From the NCBI GenBank assembly GCA_905220665.1, contig CAJNAR010000034.1, positions 1 through 64,000 on the forward strand: a stretch of 64,000 bases of DNA, given 5' to 3'. The translations under genes and the position numbers were made by a program. This document shows positions 24,861 to 36,240 of the stretch, one piece after another (within the stretch, counting starts at the first letter, position 1; every line of letters starts with the position of its first letter). The notes beneath the pieces are model-generated. The model saw only the letters and a program-made list of their open reading frames with translations. It was not told the DNA's origin and did not search any database. The stretch is from Albugo candida. Lineage: Eukaryota; Oomycota; Peronosporomycetes; Albuginales; Albuginaceae.

Positions 24861-25154
24861 CAAAATCGCTATAAACCTGCATACATTGCTCTACGTACGC
24901 TAACGTGAATACTCTCTCCTCACTGTACCACTTATATCACCCCCGGGACACACCTATGAGATCTATGAGACTGCTGAATAGGTAGTACAAACCGTTGCGT
25001 GGCAAGAAGTCTATTCCACAAACAAAGCCCGAACAAAAGCCGACAAGTACGGAAATACTAGGAAGGTGTGGCTTGCTTGCGTCCACGGTGGTCGGTACAA
25101 AAACTAGGATACGAGGATCCGCCAAACATCAACGCGCCTTCTTATGTGCCCATT

Positions 25155-27434
25155 GAGACCATTTGGTGTTTTGACGCAAGTCGAACTCGTCCAAGTCTAT
25201 TGAGATGGCTCGGGTGCGAAACTCAACTTGAGTAAATCATCCTTACTCTCTTTAACCGGACCATACGGTGTCCACCTATTGCCCATTTGACAATTATGTT
25301 TCCGGAGGATTCGATCAAGTATTTAGGTATTCCGGTCGGCCAGAAACCAACTCATTCGATGGTTATTTCAACTCTCGACAAACGTTTTTACGATGGGCTT
25401 GGTCTATGGTTCCGATGAGCAAGAACTGTTCGTTGTCGACTACTGGTTGCGCAGACGACGATTTTATCACGTTTGTGGCATTAAACGATACCCGTTGATA
25501 TACCAGAAGAGACTATTCGACAGTGGCAGTCAATGTTTAATGGATTTGTGCTTGGTCGGAAACACAAAAAAGATTCAAAACATGTTCACCTGATCGGCAA
25601 AGAATTTTTATATCTTCGCCGCCAAGATGGCGGACTACAAGTTCAATTTTTGGTGGGACGACTGAAGCTACAGCGTATTCAATTCCTTCAGCAGTTCCCA
25701 TCCGATGCGTCAACAATTATTCCTGTGAATTGGACAACTGCTTCGACGGAATTATTACAGCTTATTCAACCTTCCTTTGGACCACACAAGCCGATGGATA
25801 TATTCACCATCGCGCCAAATTGACATGGAAAAATGATTCAATGGGAGACATATCGTCATGGTGAAAACACGCCTTTAAAATGTGGCATCAGATGGATTGG
25901 ATCCTTTCAATTTCAGATTTGAATAATTTACAGCGCCGTCAGTACTACATGTAACAACCGATCTGGTTCCACTACGACCAAGAATAACATTATAAACCTT
26001 CTACTCGCCATCCGAGTACGCAGAACGTTGGTACAATCTTGGTATGGCGACCGAACCACATCGCACGTTTTGAAAAACGTTTGCTACACTTTTCGACGTT
26101 CGAAGTCTTCAAGACTTTTTTCGTCAAACCGACACATGGCCAACGAAGGAAGATTTTGTCGACAGTTATTACAATGACGAAGAGCTAAATACATCGGATA
26201 TGGCTGAAAAAAAGTTGCTGAGTCGACTTTACAATAAATTCACGCAGATACTACACCGTACCCACTTGACGATGGATCTTATCACTTGGATCCAACCAAA
26301 CACAAGTGGCAGATCGTTCTATGTGGTAATACAATGCAAGGAAAAGATACATTATTTATCATACATCCGACGCCGTTAACACTCACGAGTCGTCTGGAAA
26401 CCTCCCGAACCAACCAAGAGTCATCCGATGTCGACACATTGGTCAACACGGGAGAGATCGGACAAACTGGATACCGAACGAATTGGAACATATATGGCTA
26501 CATCACGGCAGCTTCGGAAACGTGTATTACCGATTTACGAAAATTAACAGTTTCGTCTAACCTTTCGAATGTTGTCACTCCGATCTCGTTTCAGGTTTTT
26601 AAGGATATTCATCCCGACATTATATTGTGCACGTAGCCTTCGTTTGGGGCAGTGGAATCCGATCAATATCTCTTTTTATAGTGCGATCACACGGCACAAT
26701 CATGAAGGGAGTTACTCCCTAGTTGGGATCAATTCTTCTCATCCCGACCACGTTGTACGCATATTGCATGTGCAATCGTACCAACAATACATTCGGATTG
26801 GAAAGAATATCAAGAAATTATATCAGATTTATGGCTTGCATTGCAAGCGGTGACACTGCACTTCGTCTGAACAGATCGGAATCGTCGTTTGTTCGATCAT
26901 CGATCAGCAACTCCGACAGTTCCAGCACTTTCCGTGATCTACACCACGTTTAGTGCGCACGTTCGGTACTTTCGAAAACAGTGTTACGACCATGAGGAAC
27001 GCATTCGGCTTGCTGAAGTTTTGTATCAACTCGCAACGCAAGGATCATTTGGTGGATTTTTCAGAAGCCGAAGATCATTACTGCGGGTACGGCACAGACA
27101 AGTCAAAATGCAAGTCCAACTCGGATCATAATTCAAGTTGGATGACAATATTCAGCCTAGTGTGGCGCACACCACTTTGTAAACCACGGTACTTTTGGAC
27201 CATTTTTACAACTTTACAACTTTACAGCATTTACAGGATGGACACAGTCTCGTATTAAAGGGGCTGAGGCTACTGCAATTTGGGATTCATGAAGAGGAGA
27301 CAAAATATCATCTTTCACAGCTATTTTGACGAAACCTGTTTCGAATGTAAAAACATTATTTTAGATAGCCTAGGCAGCTAAAGAAGTAAGTTTGACTAAC
27401 TCTAGTAATATAGACAGCTTCAACTGTACTAAAC
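25155..27434 (+). mobile_element. 5'-truncated LINE (LINE-2), plus strand
   Basis: This is the 3' third of the non-LTR element that lies complete on the opposite strand at 32977-39832. The copies align continuously in inverse orientation. LINE-2 starts abruptly inside the RT domain (5' truncation, usual for LINEs) and ends with the tail cctaggcagcta...ttctagtaatatagac-like sequence near 27425. Similarity is moderate at 25155-25735, nearly perfect at about 25740-27200 and clearly lower in the last ~230 bp. The coding frame is broken repeatedly; many overlapping frames (25268, 25533, 26286, 26569, 26723, 26889, 26953) are the same ones seen in LINE-1. It is a dead copy. Confidence 0.9.
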
Positions 27435-27489
27435 GACAACCTCCTTAATCAGAAGCCATGTTCTGACACCAACTTAATGTGTCCACGTT

Positions 27490-27642
27490 ATGGTACTGGT
27501 AAGAAGTCCTAACACTAATCTCGAAGCAGCAAATGCTCGCAAAGCGTCTACCGAAGCCACTAACGATGCCCAAAAAGCCACAAAATCAGAAGAAGAAGAA
27601 GCAGAAGAAGCAGAAGAAGCAGAAGAAAGGTCAAAAGGTTAG
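27490..27642 (+). CDS. Small Ala/Glu-rich ORF over a GAA/GCA microsatellite
   Basis: ATG at 27490 opens 50 codons to TAG at 27640. The peptide contains NLEAANARKASTEATNDAQ and then an acidic run (EEEEAEEAEEAEE) encoded by an agaagaagc microsatellite at 27588-27627. The composition is coiled-coil-like. After the stop, another frame (about 27700-27870) gives a Lys/Arg-rich stretch with KSRAKEKKKWQNHRKS. This may be the remnant of a longer charged protein or only low-complexity DNA. No homologue is recognised. Confidence 0.25.
   Translation: MVLVRSPNTNLEAANARKASTEATNDAQKATKSEEEEAEEAEEAEERSKG
27588..27627. repeat. Trinucleotide microsatellite (gaa/gca)
   Basis: The run agaagaagaagaagcagaag continues as cagaagaagcagaagaa, a purine trinucleotide repeat of about 40 bp immediately downstream of LINE-2. 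Confidence 0.9.
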
Positions 27643-28309
27643 AATCGACGTACGTAAAAGACACGGAGAAGAGGAGTGAAATTAACATGAAATTGCCGTA
27701 AAAAACCTGAAAAGAAATGTCTGAAAGCGCACTTACTTGAAGAAGATAAATCATTGAATCGAAAATCAAGAGCCAAAGAGAAGAAAAAGTGGCAAAACCA
27801 TAGGAAGAGCATTGAAATCTCAGACAAAGATAAGTTACATAGGCAATCGCAATCTCTCACAAGTGAATAAGACAACAAAGAAAATGATACAAGCTATGAC
27901 ATAAGGCGCGCCTGAGAAAGACGCAATGAAGTAGAGTAATCAGTTCGGAAAGATTGAGGTCCAGATTGCAAAAGAAACTTCACCCAATCCGATTCGTCAA
28001 GGTAAATTCTCCATTGAGGGGCGAAGCATTAGTGTGGCATTGTATGTATCATCGTTATAAAAAACAATGCGATTGATAACCATTCTGAAAGAAGAGCCAA
28101 AGCGGTATATGTGTGAGGCAGTTGGTCGAATCTCATTATCATTCGTTTCGTGTAGACGTACAAAGCGTTTGAGAAAGTTAGGTTACCCGGGTTGAAAGTA
28201 ATTGCCAGGATTGAATCCTATATAGTATAAACAGAAGCTTAGTGATCTGTTACGTCGTGAAAAGCCTGTTATTTTTCTGCTCGTATCTCATCTCACCTTT
28301 CCTTCCACA

Positions 28310-28413
28310 ATGGCTAATATCTCTGCAGAATCCATTCAATCGGGAACGCGTACCTTACAATACGAAGCAGTCGATGACGTAAAGAGTCCGTTCATGTCAA
28401 ACAAAAACGCTCG
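28310..28413 (+). CDS. Possible first exon of an unassigned gene
   Basis: ATG at 28310 opens MANISAESIQSGTRTLQY and continues for 34 codons to a potential splice donor at 28414 (CG|gtaggt); without splicing the frame stops at the TAG inside that donor. Immediately upstream (28280-28305) is a pyrimidine-rich block, tatctcatctcacctttcc, resembling the oomycete initiator plus flanking promoter element that sits just ahead of many start codons. An acceptor-like ttcaatcag| lies near 28491, but no convincing second exon follows. It may be a gene remnant. The product is not recognised. Confidence 0.3.
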
Positions 28414-28699
28414 GTAGGTTAAAACTTTAAGATACGTAATAAACAAAAGGGAACTGTCGAAAAGATCTAATTGTGCGTTGTCATTCAATCAGATTTTGCC
28501 TTAGTATGAAGTCCTACATGTTACGGGTTGTATGTGTAGGCTCCTGATGATCAGATGCAAGCGAGTAAGCAGCGTCCATTTCGGTTCTGAAGAAATCCCC
28601 AATGTTCTTAACAGTCTTCTTTATATGTGTCAAAAACTTTGTGGCGTGATCGTAGCGAGCAAAATTGTTCCAACTTTAAAGTTGAGTGCCCGATAATAG

Positions 28700-29300
28700 A
28701 CTACTTCGAAACAGATTGAATGAGTAACTTCTTGTCTTTAGATATCTGAAAAGACCACATTTTCAAGCAAGCTTGATGCTGATTGTTTTGGTCAGTGCGT
28801 TCGGACAAAATCATAAATTGATATTGCATAATGACGTTAAGGATAGAAAAAATGTTCCTTGCCGCTTGCTCGAGCACATAACAATTGAGGGCAGTTAACT
28901 CTCGTGATATATCTTTGACGAATAGTCTAGGTTCTAGACTCTTCAAAAATTAAAAATGTTTTCTCTGGAGCGTGCTATATTATTCTAAATCAATCCAACT
29001 ATAATGCAGCATCGAAGAGGAAGTCATGAATGGGTGGATGAAAACCTTGAGGTAATCATACACATTCGATTCTTTGAGTTTATGATATAGATTTTGAAGT
29101 TCGGTGAGAAGAAGAAGTACGCAAGTATCCCAAATGAATTCTTCACAGAGCTAGAAATTGACTGATAAATGGAGTCAGCGCACGACTTAATTCTACCATC
29201 ACGTTGGCTTTTTTTGTCTTATCTTTGACGTCCTGAATCTGTCTGATGAGAGAAAAAATTCTCAACATTTGTAAATTTCTGAGGCGATGTTCTTCAGACT
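28700..29300 (-). pseudogene. Decayed minus-strand coding region, unassigned
   Basis: The minus strand holds several long open stretches in different frames. The longest is 81 codons at 28701-28946 (LFVKDISRELTALNCYVLEQ, then ILNVIMQYQFMIL). Upstream stretches around 29150-29290 include RIFSLIRQIQDVKDKTKKA. The composition is helical and protein-like, and the frame changes suggest a decayed gene. It lies downstream of the hAT-1 relic on the same strand, but the sequences do not resemble a transposase. A relative of the SEC families is possible but not demonstrated. Confidence 0.4.
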
Positions 29301-29394
29301 TGTCCGAGTATCTATCATACTTATCCTTCAGGATCGTTTGGACGTACGTTCTGCCCGTATAATAAGTATTGAATCCGCAAGATGTCAGTTGGAA

Positions 29395-29520
29395 CTAGGG
29401 CTCCAAATGGATCTAGATCCAGATCCATTCAGCAAATGGACCCAACGCTCAGATCCAGACGCATACCCATACCCAAATTTTTTATGTCCGCTCGATCTGG
29501 ATCCACCAAGATCTCATAAA
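29395..29520. repeat. Low-complexity stretch of gatccag/ccatac repeats
   Basis: The sequence repeats atctagatccagatcc, gatccagac and catacccataccc in an irregular pattern and gives DLDPDPF and PYPN on the plus strand. It separates the relic at 28.7-29.3 kb from hAT-1. No function is proposed. Confidence 0.5.
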
Positions 29521-29639
29521 AATAAATTCAACTGAAACATGACTCTACGGTATTATCAAGTAGTCTCCTTTAGTTTGGAAAAGTACAAAAATTTTACAAT
29601 CAGTATCTGAGCTTGATCTACGTATATGGGAAGTAGCAG

Positions 29640-31560
29640 TAATATTTTGGGACATGAGCTAATCTTTTGTGCAAATCAAAGCTTCTACTGTTGAATGGCT
29701 AAGGAAAGATCTAAAATCAACCAGGATTTGTCCTTCAGAGCTGAAAGATTGCTCAGAGGCAACTTATGCTGCAGGAATTGCAATGACGTCAACAGCAATT
29801 CGCGAGAACAGAGCAAACTTTTCGTGGTTTGGGATCCACCACTCTAGTATAGAAAGATCGGCTTGGAGAGGGTTAGTGGGTTCTTCCTGGTATATCTCGA
29901 GCTCCGCCTTTTTTGCTTCTAGCTGGTATTTTGAGACGCTTTCAGAAATTGTTCGTATCTTGCTTGCTCACCTAAGGTAGCCTCAATGATATTTGCAAGA
30001 GATGAATAAGAGCTGAGTTGCGAGATAGAATCATCTGGAATGATATTATCAAGTTTGTCTTTGTCGAGGAATGCTAGACAACTAAAATTGGTGTAATTAG
30101 CCCTTGTTATATCCAGAAGTTACCTTGATTCCAAGTCTGCTATCTTATCCAATGAGGACACTGCATCAACTTGTTCAAAAACATATGAAAAGTATCTCAT
30201 CTTGTAACGAGGATCAAGGTTAATGGCAAAAGCAAAGATTACCACTGGAGGGCTGATTTCTTCCATACTCCAATATTTTTTCAATTTTGCCTCCATCGGT
30301 TGGCGTTTAATCCTTATGAGATCAATGGGCCGAGTCTTCTCGTCCTCAATAGTTTTTTAGCACCTGCCAAAGAAGAGGGAACACAAAAGGAGCTATTGGC
30401 TAAATGCATCCGGAAAGATCCAAAGTTGCTGTAACAGGGTTGATTAGCCGAAATCCTTGAAATTGCGTAAACGTATCGACAACAAAGTGGAATTACCTTT
30501 CGTGACTATTTTCAAAAAATCAGCCGAAGTACCCATCCTTTCACTAAAATATCTTCGACCAATTTCTGATCAGCAAGGGCGTTGAAGATATTTATGTACG
30601 AGAAGGTGCCGCTTGAATACATATAATATGTTGAACTACAGCGAGTTGCAACATCCGTCTTTGGTTGGGCTGTCGTAAAAGGACTGCTGAAATCATTTTC
30701 AATTGCTGCATTCACAAGCGTTTGCGAGTAGGCGACGATCTAATCCACTTTATGTTGGACCACAACTGAAAAGCACTGGACTATGAGGTGCAATTCAAAT
30801 AAAGAACATCCCGATGATTGACTGTTCACCTTCTCAAAGATTCCTTCTGAGTCATTCATCCCGTCATGGACTATCAAGATCAGGATGTGGGCAATGCACT
30901 TTCTATGGAAGTATTTGGGATCTCGGATTTGTACGTCTGGTGTTAAGGAATATGGCCAACTGCCAGCTTCTTTGATGAAGTATTATAAAGTCTGAGGGTC
31001 ATCATCTTAGACTTGAAGCAAAATTCATTCACCCCTCCCAGATAATCTGTAGATATATCTTTGCCAGTGTGTGCTCCTATCAAATTATGAAATCTGATGA
31101 TCTGTTTGCAGAACTTGTATCCTAAAGTGATCCATTGTGCAGTCAATGCCATGTACTTAATGGTTTTATTAGAAGTTCAAATATCTGGGGTGAATGGAAT
31201 TGACTCAAACTTCTGGCTGCGACAGTTGTTCTACTGTCAGCTTTGAAGCTTGACTGAACAGTTTCCACCAGGCGACGGAATCCAGGAAGTTACACGTCAG
31301 ATAATGGCAACTCATGAAAAATAATTCTTTCTATCAGCTTTTTGTTGGCAATTTCGTGATCTTATTTCCAAATCGCCGGGAGAAGGTTAAAAGTGTTTGG
31401 GTTTCCCTTTGGTGGCCACCTTATGCTCTTTGTGATGCTTTATCATGGCAGACGTTCCTGGTTTTGAAGCTCAAGACAGCAGAGCATTTGACGCACTTGG
31501 CTTTTAGATTACCTTCGTGGGTTTTATACTCCTCGAAATATTCCCAGACAGCTGAGAAGC
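29640..31560 (-). pseudogene. hAT-family transposase relic (hAT-1)
   Basis: Minus-strand pieces follow the hAT order. A BED-type finger at about 31555-31420 reads VWEYFEEY and KAKCVKCSAVLSF. The core start at 31152-30943 is ALTAQWITLGYKFCKQII and GAHTGKDIS. Near 30905-30840, FHRKCIAHILILIVHDGMN matches the C.AH.LNL...DG motif. At 30715-30512, TDVATRCSSTYYM matches DV.TRWNSTY with the Trp lost. At 30330-30130, KKYWSM and LDPRYKMRYF match KYW...LDPR.K. The dimerisation domain at about 29890-29700 has ILEWW, IAIPAA and VASEQSFSS. An apparent ~42-bp intron (gtaac...ttttag, about 30082-30125) joins two open stretches. Stops within the dimerisation domain and elsewhere show it is dead. Confidence 0.88.
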
Positions 31561-31822
31561 GACCCTGCTTTAGCATTCCCTGGTTGCCAGGGCTTTCAAG
31601 GGTAGTTGAAAATCTGAGTTGCTGCGTCAGAGGTGGTGTAGTTGGCGTGAAACCTTGTTTCTTTAGTCTGCTAATTTTTCATTAAGCCATTTTTATGGTA
31701 TGAAAAAGGGAATATAAAAAAATGTACCAATTTGATAAAAAAATAAAGAAATACCAAGGCTGTATACTATACACCGGGATATACACATGGGTAGGATTAT
31801 AACGAGGAAACCTAGTCTTGAA
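31561..31822. other. AT-rich spacer between hAT-1 and MULE-2
   Basis: The spacer is very AT-rich (aaaaaaatgtaccaatttga, aaaaaaataaagaaatacc). No gene is seen. It may contain the ends of either transposon, but no inverted repeat could be fixed by eye. Confidence 0.4.
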
Positions 31823-32830
31823 TTAAAATCCTCTGACCAATAATGCACTATGTAGTAAGGATAATGAAGGATACAATTTCTCGTCCCTTATTGCACAAGT
31901 CCTGCGATTATGGCCGAATTCGTTGCACATTCCACATCTCGTTCGCTTACACGTCACGTAACGTTCGACCTCCATCAAGCAGTCGATAATCCGAAGGTTC
32001 CAAATTCCCTTCAACACGCTTCTTACCGAGTCCACGTTTTCTGATTCCATAGTATTGTATTTTCTACATGATAAGTAACCTGTTGACCAATCTTCACGCT
32101 CAACCTCCTGAAGATACAACAGCACACTGCTGTTCGAGTTTGTGATACTCGCTTTCGCCTCCGCGTACTCTTCCGTTGTTCGTGAACGAGCCAATATCCA
32201 TGCCAAATTTTTGAACAACTTTTGCTTGTATTTCTTTTCGAAATTGTCCATTAATTGCCGGAACCAGAAAAAAACGTGGGGCATCGGGTGCCGATGTATG
32301 CATGGCTTTTATAAACCCCTTGTCCCTATCCGATATCACAAATGCTGTAGAAAGCTTGAGGTGAGAGAGTAGAACTTCAAAAAGCAGCTCCATTTATCTT
32401 TATCTCTATTCTCTATCGACACAAGCCCAAATCCGATAATTTGATTCTCGTTGTTTCCATTTCGAAAGCACGCAACAAGGAGTATCCCACCGATTGATGT
32501 CTTTACAAATGTGCCGTCCACGGATATCCCACGCTCATTGTATGACTTATATGCTTATAGACCTTCCCAAAGAATTATACTTAACCGTAGAAATTCATCA
32601 TGTACTATATCAATCTTCGCTTCGTGGCCTCAAATGCTTAGTCCAGCCACGAATCATTGAATGAAGGCTGTATTGCTAAATATAACTTCCTTCTACCTCA
32701 AGCTTCAAAATTTGGACTTTGTGAGCACAGTGCATATATGTGATGGAATCCGCTTGGTTTTTACCAGTCACTTTCCTATCGGAGAAAATGGCCATATCTC
32801 TGACTGCAAGACTTGAAGCAGTTTGTTTTT
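31823..32830 (-). pseudogene. MuDR-type MULE transposase relic (MULE-2)
   Basis: The minus strand shows the transposase in three overlapping frames. 32336-32521 has MDGTFVKTSIGGILLVAC and NGNN, the first catalytic Asp block. 32100-32393 has TAFVISDRDKGFIKAM, the second catalytic Asp block. 31823-32284 has the C-terminal half ending KRTRCGMCNEFGHNRRTC, an intact CX2CX4HX4C zinc knuckle. Upstream (to about 32830) an N-terminal segment contains KLLQVLQSEIWPF. Frames change at least twice, so it is a pseudogene. It belongs to a different MULE lineage from MULE-1: the zinc knuckle and DGTF blocks match plant-like MuDR rather than the FAR1-finger form. Confidence 0.88.
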
Positions 32831-32834
32831 TTGT

Positions 32835-32976
32835 CAAGGATTTCATTACACTCTTTATCTGGTTCTTTAACTACCTTCCTTATCCTATCATGACTGCCTG
32901 ACCGTGTGAATATCACTTAAGTCTGACTTCAAATCTAGGGAGGCAGATATTTTCCAAGCTTATTGCTTGGGTTGGC
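32835..32976 (-). repeat. SINE copy 4, 5'-truncated, abutting LINE-1
   Basis: The sequence from ttgtcaaggatttcattaca to ggcttggg-type gcttgggttggctc matches the non-tRNA half of the SINE at 41026-41268. The tRNA-like head is missing. The truncation point coincides with the 3' end of LINE-1 at 32977. In element orientation (minus strand) the order is LINE-1 end, then SINE body and tail. Truncation at the 5' side is usual for target-primed insertion. Confidence 0.88.
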
Positions 32977-33039
32977 TCAGTTGAAGGTGTCTATATTACT
33001 AGAATTAGACAAACTGACTTCTCTAGTTGCCTAGGCTTC

Positions 33040-34587
33040 TTAAATAACATATATACATATAAAAAACGTTTCGTGAAATACCTGTGAGAGATGATAAAAT
33101 GTCGTCTCGTTGATAATCTCGTATCGTAGTAGCCTCAGCACCCTTAATACGAGACTGTGTCCAGCTTGTAAATGCTGTAAAGTTGAAAAAGTTGTTAAGT
33201 TGTAAAAATGGTCCAAAAGTACCGTGGTTTGCACATTGGTGTGCGCCACACTAGGCTGAATATTGTCATCCAACTTGAATTATGATCCGAGTTGGACTTG
33301 CATTTTGACTTGTCTGTGCCGTACCCGCAGTAATGATCTTCGGCTTCTGAAAAATCCACCAAATGATCCTTGCGTTGCGAGTTGATACAAAACTTCAGCA
33401 AGCCGAATGCGTTCCTCATGGTCGTAACACTGTTTTCGAAAGTACCGAACGTGCGCACTAAACGTGGTGTAGATCACGGAAAGTGCTGGAACTGTCGGAG
33501 TTGCTGATCGATGATCGAACAAACGACGATTCCGATCTGTTCAGACGAAGTGCAGTGTCACCGCTTGCAATGCAAGCCATAAATCTGATATAATTTCTTG
33601 ATATTCTTTCCAATCCGAATGTATTGTTGGTACGATTGCACATGCAATATGCGTACAACGTGGTCGGGATGAGAAGAATTGATCCCAACTAGGGAGTAAC
33701 TCCCTTCATGATTGTGCCGTGTGATCGCACTATAAAAAGAGATATTGATCGGATTCCACTGCCCCAAACGAAGGCTACGTGCACAATATAATGTCGGGAT
33801 GAATATCCTTAAAAACCTGAAACGAGATCGGAGTGACAACATTCGAAAGGTTAGACGAAACTGTTAATTTTCGTAAATCGGTAATACACGTTTCCGAAGC
33901 TGCCGTGATGTAGCCATATATGTTCCAATTCGTTCGGTATCCAGTTTGTCCGATCTCTCCCGTGTTGACCAATGTGTCGACATCGGATGACTCTTGGTTG
34001 GTTCGGGAGGTTTCCAGACGACTCGTGAGTGTTAACGGCGTCGGATGTATGATAAATAATGTATCTTTTCCTTGCATTGTATTACCACATAGAACGATCT
34101 GCCACTTGTGTTTGGCTGGATCCAAGTGATAAGATCCATCGTCAAGTGGGTACGGTGTAGTATCTGCGTGAATTTATTGTAAAGTCGACTCAGCAACTTT
34201 TTTTCAGCCATATCCGATGTATTTAGCTCTTCGTCATTGTAATAACTGTCGACCAAATCTTCCTTCGTTGGCCATGTGTCGGTTTGACGAAAAAAGTCTT
34301 GCAGACTTCGAACGTCGAAAAGTGTAGCAAACGTTTTTCAAAACGTGCGATGTGGTTCGGTCGCCATACCAAGATTGTACCAACGTTCTGCGTACTCGGA
34401 TGGCGAGTAGAAGGTTTATAATGTTATTCTTGGTCGTAGTGGAACCAGATCGGTTGTTACATGTAGTACTGACGGCGCTGTAAATTATTCAAATCTGAAA
34501 TTGAAAGGATCCAATCCATCTGATGCCACATTTTAAAGGCGTGTTTTCACCATGACGATATGTCTCCCATTGAATCATTTTTCCATG
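33040..34587 (-). pseudogene. LINE-1 ORF2 C-terminal region and 3' UTR
   Basis: Downstream of RT the minus strand continues in overlapping frames. One stretch reads WTDRNRRLFDHR-like, matching the WL..DRNRR.F segment common after LINE RT domains. Others (33775-34125, 33458-33842, 33280-33522) are alternative frames of the same DNA. The final frame (33040-33273) ends in VLLDHFYNLTTF and LSQVFHETF. Nearly all of 33200-34570 is almost identical to LINE-2, which includes non-coding frames, so the similarity is not due to protein selection. Confidence 0.75.
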
Positions 34588-36240
34588 TCAATTTGGCGCG
34601 ATGGTGAATATATCCATCGGCTTGTGTGGTCCAAAGGAAGGTTGAATAAGCTGTAATAATTCCGTCGAAGCAGTTGTCCAATTCGCAGGAATAATTGTTG
34701 ACGCATCGGATGCGAGCTGCTGAAGGAGTTGAATACGTTGTAGCTTTATTCGTCCCACCAAAAAAGGAACTTGTAGTCCACCATCTTGGCGGCGAAGATA
34801 TAAACATCCTTTGCTGAATAGGTGAACATGTTTTGAATCTTTTTTGTGTTTCCGACCAAGCACAAATACATTAAACATTGACTGCCACTGTCGAATAGTC
34901 TCTTCTGGTATATCAACGGGTATCGTATAATGCCACAAACGTGATAAAATCATCGTCTGCGCAACCAGTAGTCGACCACGAACAGTTCTTGCTCGTCGAA
35001 ACCATACACCAAACCCATCGTAAAAACGCTTGTCGAGAGTTGAAATAACCATCGAATGAGTTGGTTTCTGGCCGACCGGAATACCTAAATACTTGATCGA
35101 ATCCTCCGGAAACATAATTGTCAAATGGGCAATAGGTGGACACCGCATGGTCCAGTTAACGAGAGAAAGGATGATATAATTACGTTGAGTTTCGCACCTG
35201 ATCCATCGCAATAAACTTGAACGAGTTCGAGTTGCATCAAAACACCATTTAGTGTCTGTGAAAGCAATGTCGAATCGCCCGCAAAAAATAATCCGGGTGC
35301 GACAGTCGTGCCAATGATCCAAATGCCATGTTTCTTCATGTTGTCGGAGTAAATTTACCAGAGGTTCGATCGTCATCAGAAAAAGTAATAATGAAAGCGG
35401 ATCGCCTTGTTTCACTTCACCTCGTGGTGTAGTGGACGGTGTAGTATTCCCATTGATCATCAACTGCGCCTTCGTGTTATTGTATATAAGACGAACGCAG
35501 TCGATGAAAAGTTTTCCAACGCCCTTTTTTTCCAAAACGCGAAACATGTACGTCCAATTGACTCGATCATATGCTTTCTCAAAGTCGAGAAAAGTCGCAT
35601 AAGCTTTCTACCCACGATGAGTGACCAAGTCTTCGATGTCGGAGAGATGTCGGATATGGTGATGCATCGACCTTCCTCGCACGAATGCTTTTTGATCTTG
35701 ATGGATCAATTATGGCAAAAAACGTTCCAATCGATACGCCAACACTATTGAAAGGACTTTTACATCGACGCAAAGCAGTGCGATCGGTCGATAGTTGCCA
35801 GGATCACCTCGTCATACTTGTTTGTATGATAATCCTATTGCCGAACTTTATGAACGAAGTAAGACACCTCTTTCCTGCTGATACTCAAACACGATCTTCA
35901 GACAATCGCCAAGCGTTTCCGGATCGAGCTGATAAAATGCAGCTGGTAGTCCATCCATATCTGGGGAAGAACTACTCCGCATGTGCTTGATCGCTTCCGC
36001 CATCTCTGTCGTACTTAAGCGAGTTGAGAGACGGTCTTGCTTTGCTGAGGCAAGGGAAACTTGAATCGAATCGAGTAACTTTTTTTGCTTTCTTTCACTT
36101 ATAACATGTGAGTCGGTCTCAGAGCTATAAACAGAGCCCATGACACCACCCCAATGATCTCTGAATTCGTCAATAATCTCCCTTGGGTTCGATGGCACGG
36201 TGCCACATTTTATGGTGAAATTTTCTATCGGCAAGCGACG
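34588..36240 (-). pseudogene. LINE-1 reverse transcriptase, catalytic motif mutated
   Basis: The N-terminal RT part (35848-36234) has SSSPDMDGLPAAFYQ, equivalent to K.PG.DG. The 319-codon frame at 34588-35547 has TPRGEVKQGDPLSLLLF, the PRGVRQGDPLSPLLF block. The catalytic box is in another frame (35121-35339) and reads LFFAGDSTLL where FADD is expected, so the second residue of the Asp pair is Gly (GGC for GAC). Then follow the thumb-side blocks KYLGIPVG and GRLLVAQTMILSRLWHY. Three frames plus the lost Asp show that this copy cannot be active. Confidence 0.9.

Noticed and set aside
26286..27258. Overlapping plus-strand ORFs of 76-116 codons at 26.3-27.3 kb and their twins at 33.2-34.1 kb as separate genes
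   Set aside because: They are alternative frames of decayed LINE C-terminal sequence. Identity between the twins reflects DNA similarity only.
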